This document shows positions 27,275 through 36,807 of a stretch of 64,000 nt of DNA, piece by piece. Source of the DNA: Halobacillus hunanensis (GTDB taxonomy: Bacteria > Bacillota > Bacilli > Bacillales > Halobacillaceae); the NCBI RefSeq assembly GCF_900166655.1, contig NZ_FVZB01000007.1, positions 1,116,001-1,180,000 of the forward strand. The letters run 5' to 3'. Position 1 is the first letter of the stretch. The number at the start of each line of letters is the position of its first letter. Position numbers and translations under genes: made by a program. A model generated the notes under the pieces. The model did no database searches. It was not told the origin of the DNA and saw only the letters and a program-made list of their open reading frames with translations.

Positions 27275-27455
27275 AACTATGTCTCTGCCATCTTCTCTTC
27301 ATCATTTTTAAAGCAAAAGGAATGATACCAAACCAATAAGATGAGCTGCCTTTAGAGGTTCTTTGAATTTTTCGATCGTGTTTTTCCTGTTTAGTCCGAT
27401 GCATATACTTCATCATCTCTTCGGTAAGAAACTGAACATACTCATTCTTCTTCAT
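27273..27455 (-). CDS. yqzE: YqzE-family small protein
   Basis: The 60-residue basic protein begins MKKNEYVQFLTEEMMKYM and has a central hydrophobic patch (YWFGIIPFALKMM). It matches the YqzE family found next to comG in Bacillus. Function is unknown. Confidence 0.82.
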   Translation of the reverse strand: MKKNEYVQFLTEEMMKYMHRTKQEKHDRKIQRTSKGSSSYWFGIIPFALKMMKRRWQRHS

Positions 27456-27556
27456 TATGGATCCCTTCCTTACGATTAGTTATTCGTTAGTATGCCCGAG
27501 GGTGCTGTTCTTTAGACAACACCCTTTTCTCTAAAGATTGCAAGCATCTAAAAAAG

Positions 27557-27589
27557 AATTCGCAATTTTTCCAAAAAAAAGAAGGATTT
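27557..27589 (+). promoter_or_regulatory. Possible ComK AT-box pair before comGA
   Basis: AATTCGCAATTTT (27557-27569) and AAAAGAAGGATTT (27577-27589) resemble AAAA-N5-TTTT boxes with two and one mismatches, seven bases apart. comG is ComK-controlled in B. subtilis. The match is weak. Confidence 0.25.
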
Positions 27590-27641
27590 ACGCATAGTTT
27601 GTCGAAGTATATTTACAGAAGAAATGAGGTGATAAATTACC

Positions 27642-28628
27642 GTGAGTCACATTGCCAAGTATGCTCAAGATCTGCTGGTTTCTGCCATTCAGCAAACTGC
27701 GTCGGACATTCATTTTTCCCCTTACATTGAAAAAGCGGATATCCATTTCCGCATTCATGGCCAACGCATTTTTCATTCCTCGCTGCCATTTCCCTCTTAT
27801 CAGAAGTTACTTGCCTATTTTAAATTTATTTCTGGAATGGATATTGGCGAAGTCACAAAGCCTCAAAATGGCATCATCGAACACAGGCTAAACCAAGAAC
27901 TTTTTAACATGCGTTTATCCACTCTTCCAATTATTGGCTGCGAAAGTCTCGCTATTCGAATTCTCTCCCCCGACAGCCAGCTCCAGCTTGAACGACTGTT
28001 TCTTTTCCCGAGTCAGCTCAAACAAATTGAAAGGTGGCTTACCTTCTCAAGTGGGATGATACTTTTCACCGGGGCGACCGGAAGTGGAAAAACTACAACA
28101 TTGTATGCTTTGCTTCAATCGTTATTAAACCAACACTCCTTCCAAGCCATCACACTAGAGGATCCTATTGAGAAGAATTTAAATAATATTATCCAGGTAC
28201 AGGTTAATGAACGAGCAGGGATCACCTATGATGCTGGTCTTAAAGCAGCACTAAGGCATGACCCGGATTTACTAATGGTTGGAGAAATTCGCGATATGGA
28301 AACAGCACACTTTGCATTTCGTGCTGCATTAAGCGGTCATTTGGTAATCAGTACGATTCATGCAAAAGATGCTTTTGGCACATTAAGACGTTTAGAGGAA
28401 ATGAAGATTAAATCCTCTGATTTAGAGCAAACTTTAATTGCCATCGCTGCCCAACAGCTACTTCCCCTTAAAACGAACGATTCACTTCCTAGAAGAGCGG
28501 CGATCGTTGAGCTCCTTGATGGATACACCCTCCAACAAGCCATCAAGGGTTCTCCTCCAAATAAGCAGCCCCATTTCCAAACATTTCATTCTTTAAGGAG
28601 AAAAGCTTATGCCCTCGGCTACATTTAA
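27642..28628 (+). CDS. comGA: Competence pilus ATPase ComGA
   Basis: The 328-residue type II/IV secretion ATPase has Walker A GATGSGKTT (about 145-153), DPDLLMVGEIRD and STIHAKDA. It drives assembly of the competence pseudopilus that takes DNA to the membrane channel. The start is GTG behind GAGGTGATAA. It overlaps comGB by 20 bases. Confidence 0.95.
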   Translation: MSHIAKYAQDLLVSAIQQTASDIHFSPYIEKADIHFRIHGQRIFHSSLPFPSYQKLLAYFKFISGMDIGEVTKPQNGIIEHRLNQELFNMRLSTLPIIGCESLAIRILSPDSQLQLERLFLFPSQLKQIERWLTFSSGMILFTGATGSGKTTTLYALLQSLLNQHSFQAITLEDPIEKNLNNIIQVQVNERAGITYDAGLKAALRHDPDLLMVGEIRDMETAHFAFRAALSGHLVISTIHAKDAFGTLRRLEEMKIKSSDLEQTLIAIAAQQLLPLKTNDSLPRRAAIVELLDGYTLQQAIKGSPPNKQPHFQTFHSLRRKAYALGYI

Positions 28629-29667
28629 ACTTTTTTCTCGTGCTCCAGATCAACCTAAAAAACTTCCCATTCGTAAACAAATTTTATTCTTACGAAGGAT
28701 TTGTCATTTATTAGAAAGAGGATTTCCCTTACTGGAGGCTCTTAAAATGACAAGTTGGGATCCGTCTCTTGCTCCCATCACTCATACGATAACTGAACAA
28801 CTCAAGAGCGGGCAGCCAATGGATACAGCTTTCCAACAAGCCAGTTTTTCTCGAAATGTAGTATCCTTTTTATTTTTTGCCCGTATTAATCAAGATCTAC
28901 CCTCGATATTTAGACAATGTGCTGACCTGTTACACATCCAAGAAGATTACACAAGAAAGCTAAAGCAAGTATTGAGGTATCCCCTGTTTTTACTCATCTT
29001 TGTAATTATTGCCTTTGGTGTAATCAAGCGTACAATCATACCAAGTTTTCAATCACTGTTTGAAAATCAGGCTTCCAAACCTTTAAGCCTGATCGTATTA
29101 AACGTGGTGGATGTGGGCATAACAGGTTTTTGTTATATGACCGTTGTGATTATTTTAGCTTTGTTTCTATTTAAACTGTACTTACCAAAGCTGACTATAA
29201 ACCAAAAGCTGACGATCTACGAGAAAACTCCCTTCCTCAAGGAGTATCAGATCTTTACTGTTACCTTTCTTTTCGCCACCCATCTAAGTTCACTGCTCAA
29301 AGCTGGCTTATCACTCAAACACGCCTTGGAAATCATCGCTGGACAAACTAAATATAACATTCTGTCACATTATGCAAAGATGATCTTATTCAGGCTCAAT
29401 GAAGGCATACTCCTCGGGCAGGCTGTTCATCCTTGTTCATTAATTAAAGGAGATGTCACAACTATTTTTCATCACACAAATGATCTCGATACACTAAGCA
29501 AAGAATTACAAGTATATTCCGAGTTACTCATGGATCAGTTAAAGGAGCGCTTAACTCAAACCATGCAGCTTATACAGCCCGTGTTCTTTATGATCATTGC
29601 CTGTGTAGTCGTTCTGATCTATGCCTCCATTATGCTGCCCATGTACCAGTGGATGGAACAAATATAG
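28609..29667 (+). CDS. comGB: Competence pilus membrane protein ComGB
   Basis: The 352-residue GspF-type platform protein has three main membrane spans (about 125-145, 168-190 and 325-345) and repeated cytoplasmic helices (LERGFPLLEALKM; LKAGLSLKHALEI). It anchors the pseudopilus assembly motor. Confidence 0.94.
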   Translation: MPSATFKLFSRAPDQPKKLPIRKQILFLRRICHLLERGFPLLEALKMTSWDPSLAPITHTITEQLKSGQPMDTAFQQASFSRNVVSFLFFARINQDLPSIFRQCADLLHIQEDYTRKLKQVLRYPLFLLIFVIIAFGVIKRTIIPSFQSLFENQASKPLSLIVLNVVDVGITGFCYMTVVIILALFLFKLYLPKLTINQKLTIYEKTPFLKEYQIFTVTFLFATHLSSLLKAGLSLKHALEIIAGQTKYNILSHYAKMILFRLNEGILLGQAVHPCSLIKGDVTTIFHHTNDLDTLSKELQVYSELLMDQLKERLTQTMQLIQPVFFMIIACVVVLIYASIMLPMYQWMEQI

Positions 29668-29681
29668 AAGGGAGCAATCTA

Positions 29682-29978
29682 TTGAATAACCAGAAAGGAT
29701 TTACTCTTATTGAAATGCTCATCGTGCTATTAATCATATCGGTACTGCTCGTGATCGCGATACCAAATCTCGCTAAAAATAACGAAACGATCCGTTCGAA
29801 AGGGTGTGAAGCACTCGTGTTGACTGCCGAAGCTCAAGTAGAAGCCTATAAAATTGATCAAGGGGAGGCACCCGCTACCCTGCAAATCCTTGTCGATGAA
29901 AACTATTTAAAACAGATAACATGTCCGAACGGCAAAGAGCTAGGCTATACATACGGTGTAGTTTCAAACCCTAATTGA
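29682..29978 (+). CDS. comGC: Major competence pseudopilin ComGC
   Basis: The 98-residue prepilin has the processing site KG/FTLIEM followed by a hydrophobic helix. Two cysteines remain in the mature part. I start at TTG 29682 (NNQKGFTLIE) because GAAGGGAG lies just before it; the frame also opens at 29649. ComC peptidase, not in the window, would cleave after Gly. Confidence 0.93.
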   Translation: MNNQKGFTLIEMLIVLLIISVLLVIAIPNLAKNNETIRSKGCEALVLTAEAQVEAYKIDQGEAPATLQILVDENYLKQITCPNGKELGYTYGVVSNPN

Positions 29979-29980
29979 TC

Positions 29981-30421
29981 ATGAAACGATGTCAATCTGG
30001 GTTTACACTGGCTGAAGTAATGATCGTTCTCGTGGCATTTTCTGCAATTTTGGCAGCTGTAGTCCCTCTACAACATCGAGTTGTAACAACAATTAAAGTT
30101 GCCCATTATTTAGAGCTGCTAGAGAATGATTTGCTTTTAGCTCAACAACTCACTATGCAGGATCACCCCCATTACTGGGTTATGATCCGTCCTGAACAAC
30201 GCGAATACTACCTTTATGACTATGCTAACCGAAAAGTTGTGTTGCACCGTAAATTTCCGAGAGAATGGTCAATCCGTTTATCAACACTTGAAGTTCCTAT
30301 TCAGTTTAACACCTCTGGCACCATTCAAAAACCTGGAACAATGACCTTAAGTACTCCCAAAGCTGACTATAAGTTAACCTTTCCATTTGGTAAAAGCCGG
30401 GTAACGATTCATGAACAATAA
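29981..30421 (+). CDS. comGD: Minor pseudopilin ComGD
   Basis: The 146-residue minor pseudopilin has site SG/FTLAEV and a hydrophobic helix. The ATG at 29981 follows the comGC stop by two bases; a TTG at 29975 overlaps that stop and is the alternative start. Confidence 0.88.
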   Translation: MKRCQSGFTLAEVMIVLVAFSAILAAVVPLQHRVVTTIKVAHYLELLENDLLLAQQLTMQDHPHYWVMIRPEQREYYLYDYANRKVVLHRKFPREWSIRLSTLEVPIQFNTSGTIQKPGTMTLSTPKADYKLTFPFGKSRVTIHEQ

Positions 30422-30731
30422 AGGGTTCACAATCGTTGAAGTCATCTGCGCCTTTGGGTTGTTGTTAATAATAGCTTCAACTATCCTTCCCTTTTTAGGG
30501 GAAGTAAGACTTTCACAAAAAGAACTTGCAGAGGAAAGAGCTATCATTAACCAACTTCAGAATGAACTTTTGATCTACAAATTTAACCCACAAGAAAAGT
30601 ACCCTTTTACTAAGGAATATGACTTGATGACGGTAACTTATAACAAACAGCCACCCCTTCTGGAAGCATGCGCGACATGGGATACCCGCCGTCATCATAA
30701 GGAGATATGCCTGTATGCAAGCGTGCAATGA
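30411..30731 (+). CDS. comGE: Minor pseudopilin ComGE
   Basis: The 106-residue minor pseudopilin has site KG/FTIVEV, helix ICAFGLLLIIASTILPFL and a short charged C-terminal part. It overlaps comGD by 11 bases and comGF by 17. Confidence 0.87.
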   Translation: MNNKGFTIVEVICAFGLLLIIASTILPFLGEVRLSQKELAEERAIINQLQNELLIYKFNPQEKYPFTKEYDLMTVTYNKQPPLLEACATWDTRRHHKEICLYASVQ

Positions 30732-31128
30732 CAGAGGATTTACATTGATCGAATCATTATTTTGTTTAACCTTGCTTTCCATACTGCTGACGTTAAGCCT
30801 TCCGTTACTTAAACTTATTGATAGTCCTCTCTATTCTGAGGACCTTTCCGTACATCAATTTTTCACGTTTCTTGAGGAAGAAATAAACCTCTCGTCACAA
30901 GTGCTTTCCTCAAATAACAAATTATCCATCACCGATCCTGATGGACGTCTCGTAACGATTTCAAAGTATAATGATGTAGTTAGAAGACAAGTTAACCAAA
31001 CTGGACATGAACTGCTGATTACAAATATCAGAAACCTTACATTCACTCAAGAAAAGGATCTTCTTATAGTATCTTTAGTTCTTAAGGATGGAACGTCATA
31101 TGAAAAAGTATTGTATTTGTCTTCTTAG
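30715..31128 (+). CDS. comGF: Minor pseudopilin ComGF
   Basis: The 137-residue ComGF-family protein has site RG/FTLIES and a leucine-rich helix, then the typical C-terminal strands. It overlaps both neighbours. Confidence 0.9.
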   Translation: MQACNDRGFTLIESLFCLTLLSILLTLSLPLLKLIDSPLYSEDLSVHQFFTFLEEEINLSSQVLSSNNKLSITDPDGRLVTISKYNDVVRRQVNQTGHELLITNIRNLTFTQEKDLLIVSLVLKDGTSYEKVLYLSS

Positions 31129-31492
31129 TAATGAAAGAGGGATTATTTTCCCTTGGGTGTACACTTTAGGCAGTATCCTTATCCTGCTAACCGTCTTTAC
31201 TGCTGCCCAATATAAAAGTCAAATTCTTTCCACCCATTCTGTAAAAGAATATTACCAACTTCAAAGTCTCTTTCACTACAGTCATGATCAGCTGTTAGTA
31301 AAGATAAACGAGAAAACGGAAGATGCTAAAACGATTTCTGAGCAATTCTCCCTCCCTTTAGGACAATCTGCAGTTGAATGCACACAGACTGCTGATGGTT
31401 ATGGTTATGACTGTAAATGGCAATTAACATTACTAACAGGGACTACAAAGCAAATTAATCGTTTCTACAAACTAAGCAGTGCTATTCCCTAA
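31100..31492 (+). CDS. comGG: Minor pseudopilin-like ComGG
   Basis: The 130-residue last product of the operon starts in comGF. It has a hydrophobic helix (VYTLGSILILLTVF) but only a degenerate processing site (NERGIIFP instead of GFTLxE), as usual for ComGG. The two later cysteines may form a disulfide. I start at ATG 31100; an earlier ATG at 31088 is possible. Confidence 0.83.
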   Translation: MKKYCICLLSNERGIIFPWVYTLGSILILLTVFTAAQYKSQILSTHSVKEYYQLQSLFHYSHDQLLVKINEKTEDAKTISEQFSLPLGQSAVECTQTADGYGYDCKWQLTLLTGTTKQINRFYKLSSAIP

Positions 31493-31493
31493 T

Positions 31494-31526
31494 AAACACG
31501 GCTGCGTGCTATCGCAGCCGTGTTTT
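31494..31526 (+). terminator. Terminator of the comG operon
   Basis: AAACACGGCTGCG and its perfect complement enclose six bases directly after the comGG stop, followed by T-rich sequence. Confidence 0.88.
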
Positions 31527-31693
31527 ATCTTTCATGTATAATGTATCTCTTTCTCCATAAGACTAATATAACCTCTACTTCATGGGCTATGTAGCTTCTT
31601 ACACATATACCTTAGACCTTGGATGCTCGGACATTAAACCTAAGGCCTAAGGATCCATTTCAACAAAGAAGCGGTATTCACTAACAAGATTTA

Positions 31694-31722
31694 TTTACAT
31701 TCCCTGAAGGGTCGTTTATAAT
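31694..31722 (+). promoter_or_regulatory. Sigma-A promoter of yqgY
   Basis: TTTACA and TATAAT are separated by 17 bases, 48 bases before the start codon. Confidence 0.75.
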
Positions 31723-31770
31723 ATGAATGATAGTTTAATGATGAAAGATGAAAAAGGAGGGGGAAGAAGC

Positions 31771-32016
31771 ATGGATCGCATGTTTCGAGTGATGGCGTTT
31801 TGGACTGGTATATTTACTGTCATGTTTTATGCTGGCGACATGATGGAAGCTGCATTATTATCTCTCGTTCAAACTGCCTTTTTCCTTACAATTGGCTACC
31901 TTAAACTGTCAGAGCGTATGTATATTTACATATTTTTCTCGTATTTGACAGTATTTATGATTGGATTTACTTATTATTCATCATTTATTCTCGTACCGTC
32001 TTTCGGTGGTCACTAA
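31771..32016 (+). CDS. yqgY: YqgY (DUF2626) small membrane protein
   Basis: The 81-residue protein starts MDRMFRVMAFWTGIF and has three membrane segments with the conserved YLKLSERMYIYIF block. I chose ATG 31771 behind AAGGAGGGG rather than the open frame from 31723. Function is unknown; it is conserved next to yqgX. Confidence 0.87.
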   Translation: MDRMFRVMAFWTGIFTVMFYAGDMMEAALLSLVQTAFFLTIGYLKLSERMYIYIFFSYLTVFMIGFTYYSSFILVPSFGGH

Positions 32017-32058
32017 AAAGATCCTGTTATCCCTGAGTTGGATAACAGGATCTTTTTA
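32015..32058. terminator. Bidirectional terminator between yqgY and yqgX
   Basis: AAAGATCCTGTTATCC pairs with GGATAACAGGATCTTT, with A and T runs on both sides. Confidence 0.88.
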
Positions 32059-32079
32059 TTAAAATCACAGAATTTACAT

Positions 32080-32703
32080 TTAAGTAAAAAATGGATTACT
32101 CTTTTTCTCATCACCAACCGTTGTAGGCAAGCCATGACCAGGATATATCTTCATATCATTTCTTAAACTAAACAACTGATCTTGTATACTTCTGGTTAAC
32201 TCATGGCGATTGCCCCCCGGTAGATCTGTCCTTCCTATCCCCTGTTGAAAAAGCGTGTCGCCTCCTATCGTAAAGCGCTGCTTCCGAAATACAAATGATA
32301 CGCTTCCGGGAGAATGTCCAGGGGTATGACGTACTTCAAATGTAAAAGGACCAATTTCTTTCATGCCCGGTTCTAAGGAATGATCTGCACGGCTTGCTTT
32401 AATATCTCCTATTTGAAATATGGCAGATCCGTTTAGCGCTGGATCTGGAAGCCAATCTGCTTCTGCATCATGTAAGTATACAGGGGCATTATAAGCGCCT
32501 CTGGCCTCCTCTACAGCTCCTATATGGTCAAAGTGGGCATGGGTTAACAAGATCGCCTCTACATTCAATTCCCGTTCAGAAATGAAATTGTGCAATTTGT
32601 CAAAATCTCCACCTGGATCGAATACTAATGCTTGTTTATTTTCATAAACAATGTAAGCGTTTGTGGCCATTGGACCTAGTGGCAGCCGCGTAATTTTCAG
32701 CAT
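32080..32703 (-). CDS. yqgX: Metallo-beta-lactamase-fold hydrolase YqgX (glyoxalase II-like)
   Basis: The 207-residue MBL-fold protein has the zinc motif THAHFDHIG, then HTPGHSPGS and the final GHG. The small size and motifs resemble bacterial glyoxalase II or persulfide dioxygenase-like enzymes; bacillithiol-linked detoxification is possible. I start at ATG 32703 with GAGGTG six bases upstream. Confidence 0.88.
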   Translation of the reverse strand: MLKITRLPLGPMATNAYIVYENKQALVFDPGGDFDKLHNFISERELNVEAILLTHAHFDHIGAVEEARGAYNAPVYLHDAEADWLPDPALNGSAIFQIGDIKASRADHSLEPGMKEIGPFTFEVRHTPGHSPGSVSFVFRKQRFTIGGDTLFQQGIGRTDLPGGNRHELTRSIQDQLFSLRNDMKIYPGHGLPTTVGDEKKSNPFFT

Positions 32704-32864
32704 TTCCATCACCTCTATAAAAAGATTTAAAAAAATTTTAGAATGGCTCGACAAATCATGTAAGATACTATAGAATGAGTGAGTAATGAAATGAGCTACA
32801 CACAGTATAACATTTATGAAATGCAGTATGATAATAATGATCTGGAATTTAGGGGGGCTTATTT

Positions 32865-33029
32865 GTGGTAACAGCTATTATTCTTTTTCTTGTAACAATC
32901 CTTTGTGTATGCGCGGTCTTCCGTGAAATTAAAACAAAGAATTTCTTCGCAGTATTATTTGCGGCAGCATCAGCCCTAGTCTTCGGCTGGTTCTCTGTTA
33001 TGACAATTTACGCAAACTTATTTGGATAA
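32865..33029 (+). CDS. yqgW: YqgW (DUF2759) small membrane protein
   Basis: The 54-residue protein starts at GTG behind AGGGGGG. It has two hydrophobic helices joined by the charged turn FREIKTKNFF and ends YANLFG, matching the DUF2759/YqgW family beside yqgX. A strong terminator follows. Function is unknown. Confidence 0.85.
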   Translation: MVTAIILFLVTILCVCAVFREIKTKNFFAVLFAAASALVFGWFSVMTIYANLFG

Positions 33030-33034
33030 TGACT

Positions 33035-33063
33035 AACCGAACTGTTTGACAGTTCGGTTTTTT
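33035..33063 (+). terminator. Terminator of yqgW
   Basis: ACCGAACTG and CAGTTCGGT enclose five bases, followed by TTTTT. Confidence 0.9.
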
Positions 33064-33115
33064 AGTGAGTATATATATGGTTCTAGAGCCTTATTACATT
33101 TCAATCGATAACATT

Positions 33116-33151
33116 GAAAGAGTCTTCCTGTTAAATTAGGAAGACTCTTTC
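33116..33151 (-). terminator. Terminator of the LtaS-type gene
   Basis: GAAAGAGTCTTCCT pairs with AGGAAGACTCTTTC just after the stop at 33155. Confidence 0.85.
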
Positions 33152-33154
33152 TGC

Positions 33155-35035
33155 TTACTGCTCGCTGTCTTTGTTTGTAAAGTCGTAAAACCTAAACAAA
33201 TCTCCATAAATAATATTATCCGAATACGACAGCTCTTTCTCTACTTTTTGTTTGATTGGCTTACATACTTGTTTCTCGGATTGAATAGGTTTTCCAGTTT
33301 GTCGGTCGTAACATGTCCCCTCAGTATATACATATTTTTCAGTAATGAAGCTTCCATCCCTTAATGCAGTGAACTTTTGTTGATCTTTCAGAAACATGTC
33401 TGTACCGAATGATAAGTCTTTTTCAGCCTCTATACCAAGCAGGCTTAATAAAGTAGGCTTAACATCAATCTGTCCTACAACCTCCTCGCGAATCTCTCCA
33501 TTTTCATAACCAGGTATATGAATCATAAATGGCACGCGTTGCAGTTGAATATGCTGATAAGGAGTAATTTCCTTATTTAGAAAGTCCCCCATTGCACTAT
33601 TGTGGAACTCACTGATGCCATAGTGGTCTCCCATTAGGATAATAATGGAGTCCTTATAAATTCCGGCATCTTTTAGTTGTTGAAAGAATTGCTCAAGAGC
33701 TTCATCGGTATAACGAGCGGTTTGGAAATAACTATTCAGCGTCTCTGAACTTGAATCATACTTGTCAATATTTGCTTCATCTTCCGGCAGTTCAAACGGA
33801 AAATGATTGGTGAGAGTTATAAATTTACTGTAAAAAGGTTCTTCCTGCTGCTTCAGTTCATCAATCGATTGGGAGAAAAATGCCTTGTCACCAAGCCCCC
33901 AGCCGAATGAATTTTCTGGCGTTACTTCATAAGCCTGTTCACCATAGAACTTATCGTAGCCCATCGTGTCGTACATAACATCCCGATTCCAGAAACTCTT
34001 ATTGTTAGCATGAAACACGGATGTCGTGTACCCTTCACTATTTAGAATCTCAGGTAAGGCATGATATTCATTTTGAGCATGTGTGAAATATACAGCCCCC
34101 CTGCCCAAAGGATATAGCGAATTTTCTACAATAAACTCTGAATCTGACGTTTTTCCTTGAGCGGTTTGGTGATAAAAGTTCTTAAACCAAATCGTTTCTT
34201 CACTCTCTTTTAGATCGTTAAGAAAAGGGGTAGTTTCCTTTCCATTGATTTCTGAATCCAATAGAAAGTTTTGGAATGACTCTATACTTACAAAAATAAC
34301 GTTTTTGTCTTCAGCAATTCCAAACAGTTCAGATTTTTTATCAGTATCAGAATTTTGGTGAATATAGTTCTTAATTTCACTGATCTCACTGCTGTCTGCG
34401 AAGACACGCTGTGCCTTAGTTTTTGTTTGCATCATTGCATCATAAACATGGTAGTTATAAACACCTATGTTCTTCACTAGATACTCACGGTCAAAGGCGC
34501 GTACAAACAGCATCGGTCGTTCTAATTCAGCAAGTGCAACATTTCCAGATAACATTAAAAAAGTAACAGCTGTTGCCGCAATCTTTCCGCTTTTTGAAAA
34601 ATTCACAGACATATCTATTGTTTTTTTGCTCGTAAGGATCCAAATGATCACCAAATCAGCAAATAACAATAAATCCCCTAAATGAATCAGTGTAAAGATA
34701 CTTGTCGTTAAATCCGCGGCGTTGTCTCCTTGAAATAAGACAGGAATGGTAATGAAATCCGTAAAGTTTCTATAAAATAGCAAGTTTATATAAAGAATAA
34801 AAGAACCGATTACAGCGGTCCACCTTAAATATTTCATTTGATTTTTCGGTTTCAACCAAACACTAATGGCAAAAATTAAATAAGCACTAGCTATTGGGTT
34901 GAAAAACAAGATAAATTCCTGCAATGCATTTTCTATAGATAGTTCAAACATGAACCTGTACACAAAATAGGTTTTTAAACCAAATAGAAAAGAGGCAATA
35001 ACGAATAACGGTATTCGCGGCTTGTTCCATTGCAT
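33155..35035 (-). CDS. yqgS: LtaS-family polyglycerolphosphate (lipoteichoic acid) synthase
   Basis: The 626-residue enzyme has five N-terminal membrane spans (to about residue 195) and an extracellular sulfatase-fold domain. The metal and nucleophile region includes ESFQNFLL, and the catalytic Thr lies in QTAQGKTSDSEF. It transfers glycerol phosphate from phosphatidylglycerol to a growing lipoteichoic acid chain. Position matches YqgS; other paralogues may exist elsewhere. I start at 35035 (MQWNKPRIP) because GGAGGAGG lies just before. Confidence 0.92.
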   Translation of the reverse strand: MQWNKPRIPLFVIASFLFGLKTYFVYRFMFELSIENALQEFILFFNPIASAYLIFAISVWLKPKNQMKYLRWTAVIGSFILYINLLFYRNFTDFITIPVLFQGDNAADLTTSIFTLIHLGDLLLFADLVIIWILTSKKTIDMSVNFSKSGKIAATAVTFLMLSGNVALAELERPMLFVRAFDREYLVKNIGVYNYHVYDAMMQTKTKAQRVFADSSEISEIKNYIHQNSDTDKKSELFGIAEDKNVIFVSIESFQNFLLDSEINGKETTPFLNDLKESEETIWFKNFYHQTAQGKTSDSEFIVENSLYPLGRGAVYFTHAQNEYHALPEILNSEGYTTSVFHANNKSFWNRDVMYDTMGYDKFYGEQAYEVTPENSFGWGLGDKAFFSQSIDELKQQEEPFYSKFITLTNHFPFELPEDEANIDKYDSSSETLNSYFQTARYTDEALEQFFQQLKDAGIYKDSIIILMGDHYGISEFHNSAMGDFLNKEITPYQHIQLQRVPFMIHIPGYENGEIREEVVGQIDVKPTLLSLLGIEAEKDLSFGTDMFLKDQQKFTALRDGSFITEKYVYTEGTCYDRQTGKPIQSEKQVCKPIKQKVEKELSYSDNIIYGDLFRFYDFTNKDSEQ

Positions 35036-35244
35036 CAAAAGTTCCTCCTCCATCCAGTGCATTCATAAATATTACATATGATTTACTTGGGCATTATTTC
35101 TCTTTAATAAATTCCACGTATCATAGTTATTAAACTGGTTCCTTGTATATGACGAAAAAACCCCCAAAAAAGTTTCATGTTTTTTCTCAATAGATTTACT
35201 CATCTATTTTACTTGAAGCCTTTCAAAAATGAAACCCACATGAA

Positions 35245-35279
35245 AAGGAAAAGAAGCCCAATTATGGCTTCTTTTCCTT
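35245..35279 (-). terminator. Terminator of yqgQ-glcK
   Basis: AAGGAAAAGAAGCC pairs perfectly with GGCTTCTTTTCCTT around seven bases. The stem includes the glcK stop codon. Confidence 0.85.
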
Positions 35280-36231
35280 AAAGGTTTTCTTTAACTAAAT
35301 ACGCACCGCCAATTACTCCAGCATCATTCCCCAGTTCAGCAATTTCAAAGGTGCAAGCTTTAATTGTACGAGGTAACGCATACAATTGAAATGTTTCCTT
35401 AAGGGGAGTTAGCAATTGAGCTCCTGCTTTTGAAACTCCCCCGCCGATTATGATCTTATTTGGATTCACGGCAATCGCCAAATTAGCAATCGCTAATCCA
35501 AGTGTATCCGTAACAGAGTCAAGGACTTTATTGGCTGCAGAGTCATGAGCTGCTGCCGCCTGGAATACATCCTTTGCCGTCAGGTCTTTCGCTTTATTTA
35601 AGGAGGAGTCCGGGGAAGCTGCCAACACTTCTTTGGCCTTCCTAACGATCGCAGTAGCTGAAGCCTCTGTCTCAAGACATCCAGATTTCCCACAGTTACA
35701 AGGAGCACCTCCATGAGGGATGACAGTCATATGCCCAATTTCAGCAGCCATGCCATTAGCTCCGCTTATAATTTGACCATTAGCAATGATACCTCCTCCA
35801 ACACCAGTCCCGAGTGTTACAGCGATCACATTCTCAGCTCCATTACCTGCGCCGAGCCAGTTTTCACCAAGGGCAGCTAAATTAGCATCGTTGTCTACCC
35901 ATACAGAGTATCCCGAAAGCTCGGACAACTCGTTTCCGAAATCATAATCTTCCCAGCCAATATTCACAGCGACATAGATAAAGCCCGTTTTTGTATTTAT
36001 GAATCCTGGAGCCCCGACTCCAATCCCCAGAATGTTCGACTTATGTATGTTCAACTCAGAACGAGCTGCTTCTATTGCTTCATTTATATCGCTTGCAATA
36101 TATTTTCCTCGTTCATTTTTATTAGTGGGTATTTCCCACTTTTTAATAATTTCACCTTCAGTTGAAAGCACAGCAAGTTTTATCGTTGTGCCCCCAATGT
36201 CAACCCCAAAACAATACTTGTCATTGCTCAT
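35278..36231 (-). CDS. glcK: ROK-family glucokinase
   Basis: GlcK phosphorylates glucose with ATP. The 317 residues have the phosphate loop DIGGTTIKLAV, a glucose-binding EIGHMTV and the ROK zinc motif CNCGKSGCLE. The start overlaps the yqgQ stop by four bases (ATGA), as in B. subtilis yqgQ-glcK. Confidence 0.95.
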   Translation of the reverse strand: MSNDKYCFGVDIGGTTIKLAVLSTEGEIIKKWEIPTNKNERGKYIASDINEAIEAARSELNIHKSNILGIGVGAPGFINTKTGFIYVAVNIGWEDYDFGNELSELSGYSVWVDNDANLAALGENWLGAGNGAENVIAVTLGTGVGGGIIANGQIISGANGMAAEIGHMTVIPHGGAPCNCGKSGCLETEASATAIVRKAKEVLAASPDSSLNKAKDLTAKDVFQAAAAHDSAANKVLDSVTDTLGLAIANLAIAVNPNKIIIGGGVSKAGAQLLTPLKETFQLYALPRTIKACTFEIAELGNDAGVIGGAYLVKENL

Positions 36232-36446
36232 TTACTTGCCTCTCCTTTATGGTCATCCTGCATTTTAGCGATTTCAGTCCGAAGTAACAAAATCGCCATT
36301 TTATAATCTTCCCCTGTAATACACTGCGATTGATTTAACTCCTTTATTTCTTGTTCCATTAGCTGGAGTTCCGCCAAGCGGTCCCCTACATAAATAATTG
36401 TCCCGAACTGTTTTAAAAATTGCTGAATATTATAAATTGTTCTCAT
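36228..36446 (-). CDS. yqgQ: YqgQ (DUF910) small protein
   Basis: The 72-residue helical protein of the YqgQ family starts MRTIYNIQQFLKQFGTIIYVGDR. The family fold is a three-helix bundle with possible nucleic-acid contact. I chose ATG 36446 behind AGGTGATA. It is coupled to glcK. Confidence 0.88.
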   Translation of the reverse strand: MRTIYNIQQFLKQFGTIIYVGDRLAELQLMEQEIKELNQSQCITGEDYKMAILLLRTEIAKMQDDHKGEASK

Positions 36447-36455
36447 TATTATCAC

Positions 36456-36807
36456 CTATTTCATTATATCAGTGAAGTATAGGAATGAAAATGCAAAACC
36501 ACCTCTTATGTGCTGAAACGAGTCTTTTGCCTGAAGACTTTCATGGTGCCTTACGGTCTCCTCCACTACTGTAGGATCCAAGGCTGACCCTTTACTTAAT
36601 TCATATAGTTTCTATTTTCCTGCATGTAAATTCCTTCATTCACATAAGTTTTATACAACCCATTATTAACTCACTAATGGTCCAAGGTAGACTGATTGAG
36701 CTATCCGGGAGACTTTCTAAATGATTATCCGATAGCAGTTATTGGACAAGTCATGCTTATAACCATGTGAATACTAACTTATTTTTTCAATAAAGGAGAT
36801 GCTTGAT
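36456..36807. other. Intergenic stretch between yqgQ and the orphan gene
   Basis: This is 350 AT-rich bases between divergent genes. It holds the AAAGGAG site of the plus-strand gene at the right end. I find no convincing promoter pair, RNA gene or repeat. Confidence 0.5.

Noticed and set aside
27498-27530. GGGTGCTGTT/AACACCC hairpin before comGA
   Set aside because: It has a mismatch and lies after no plus-strand gene; no clear terminator or regulatory role.
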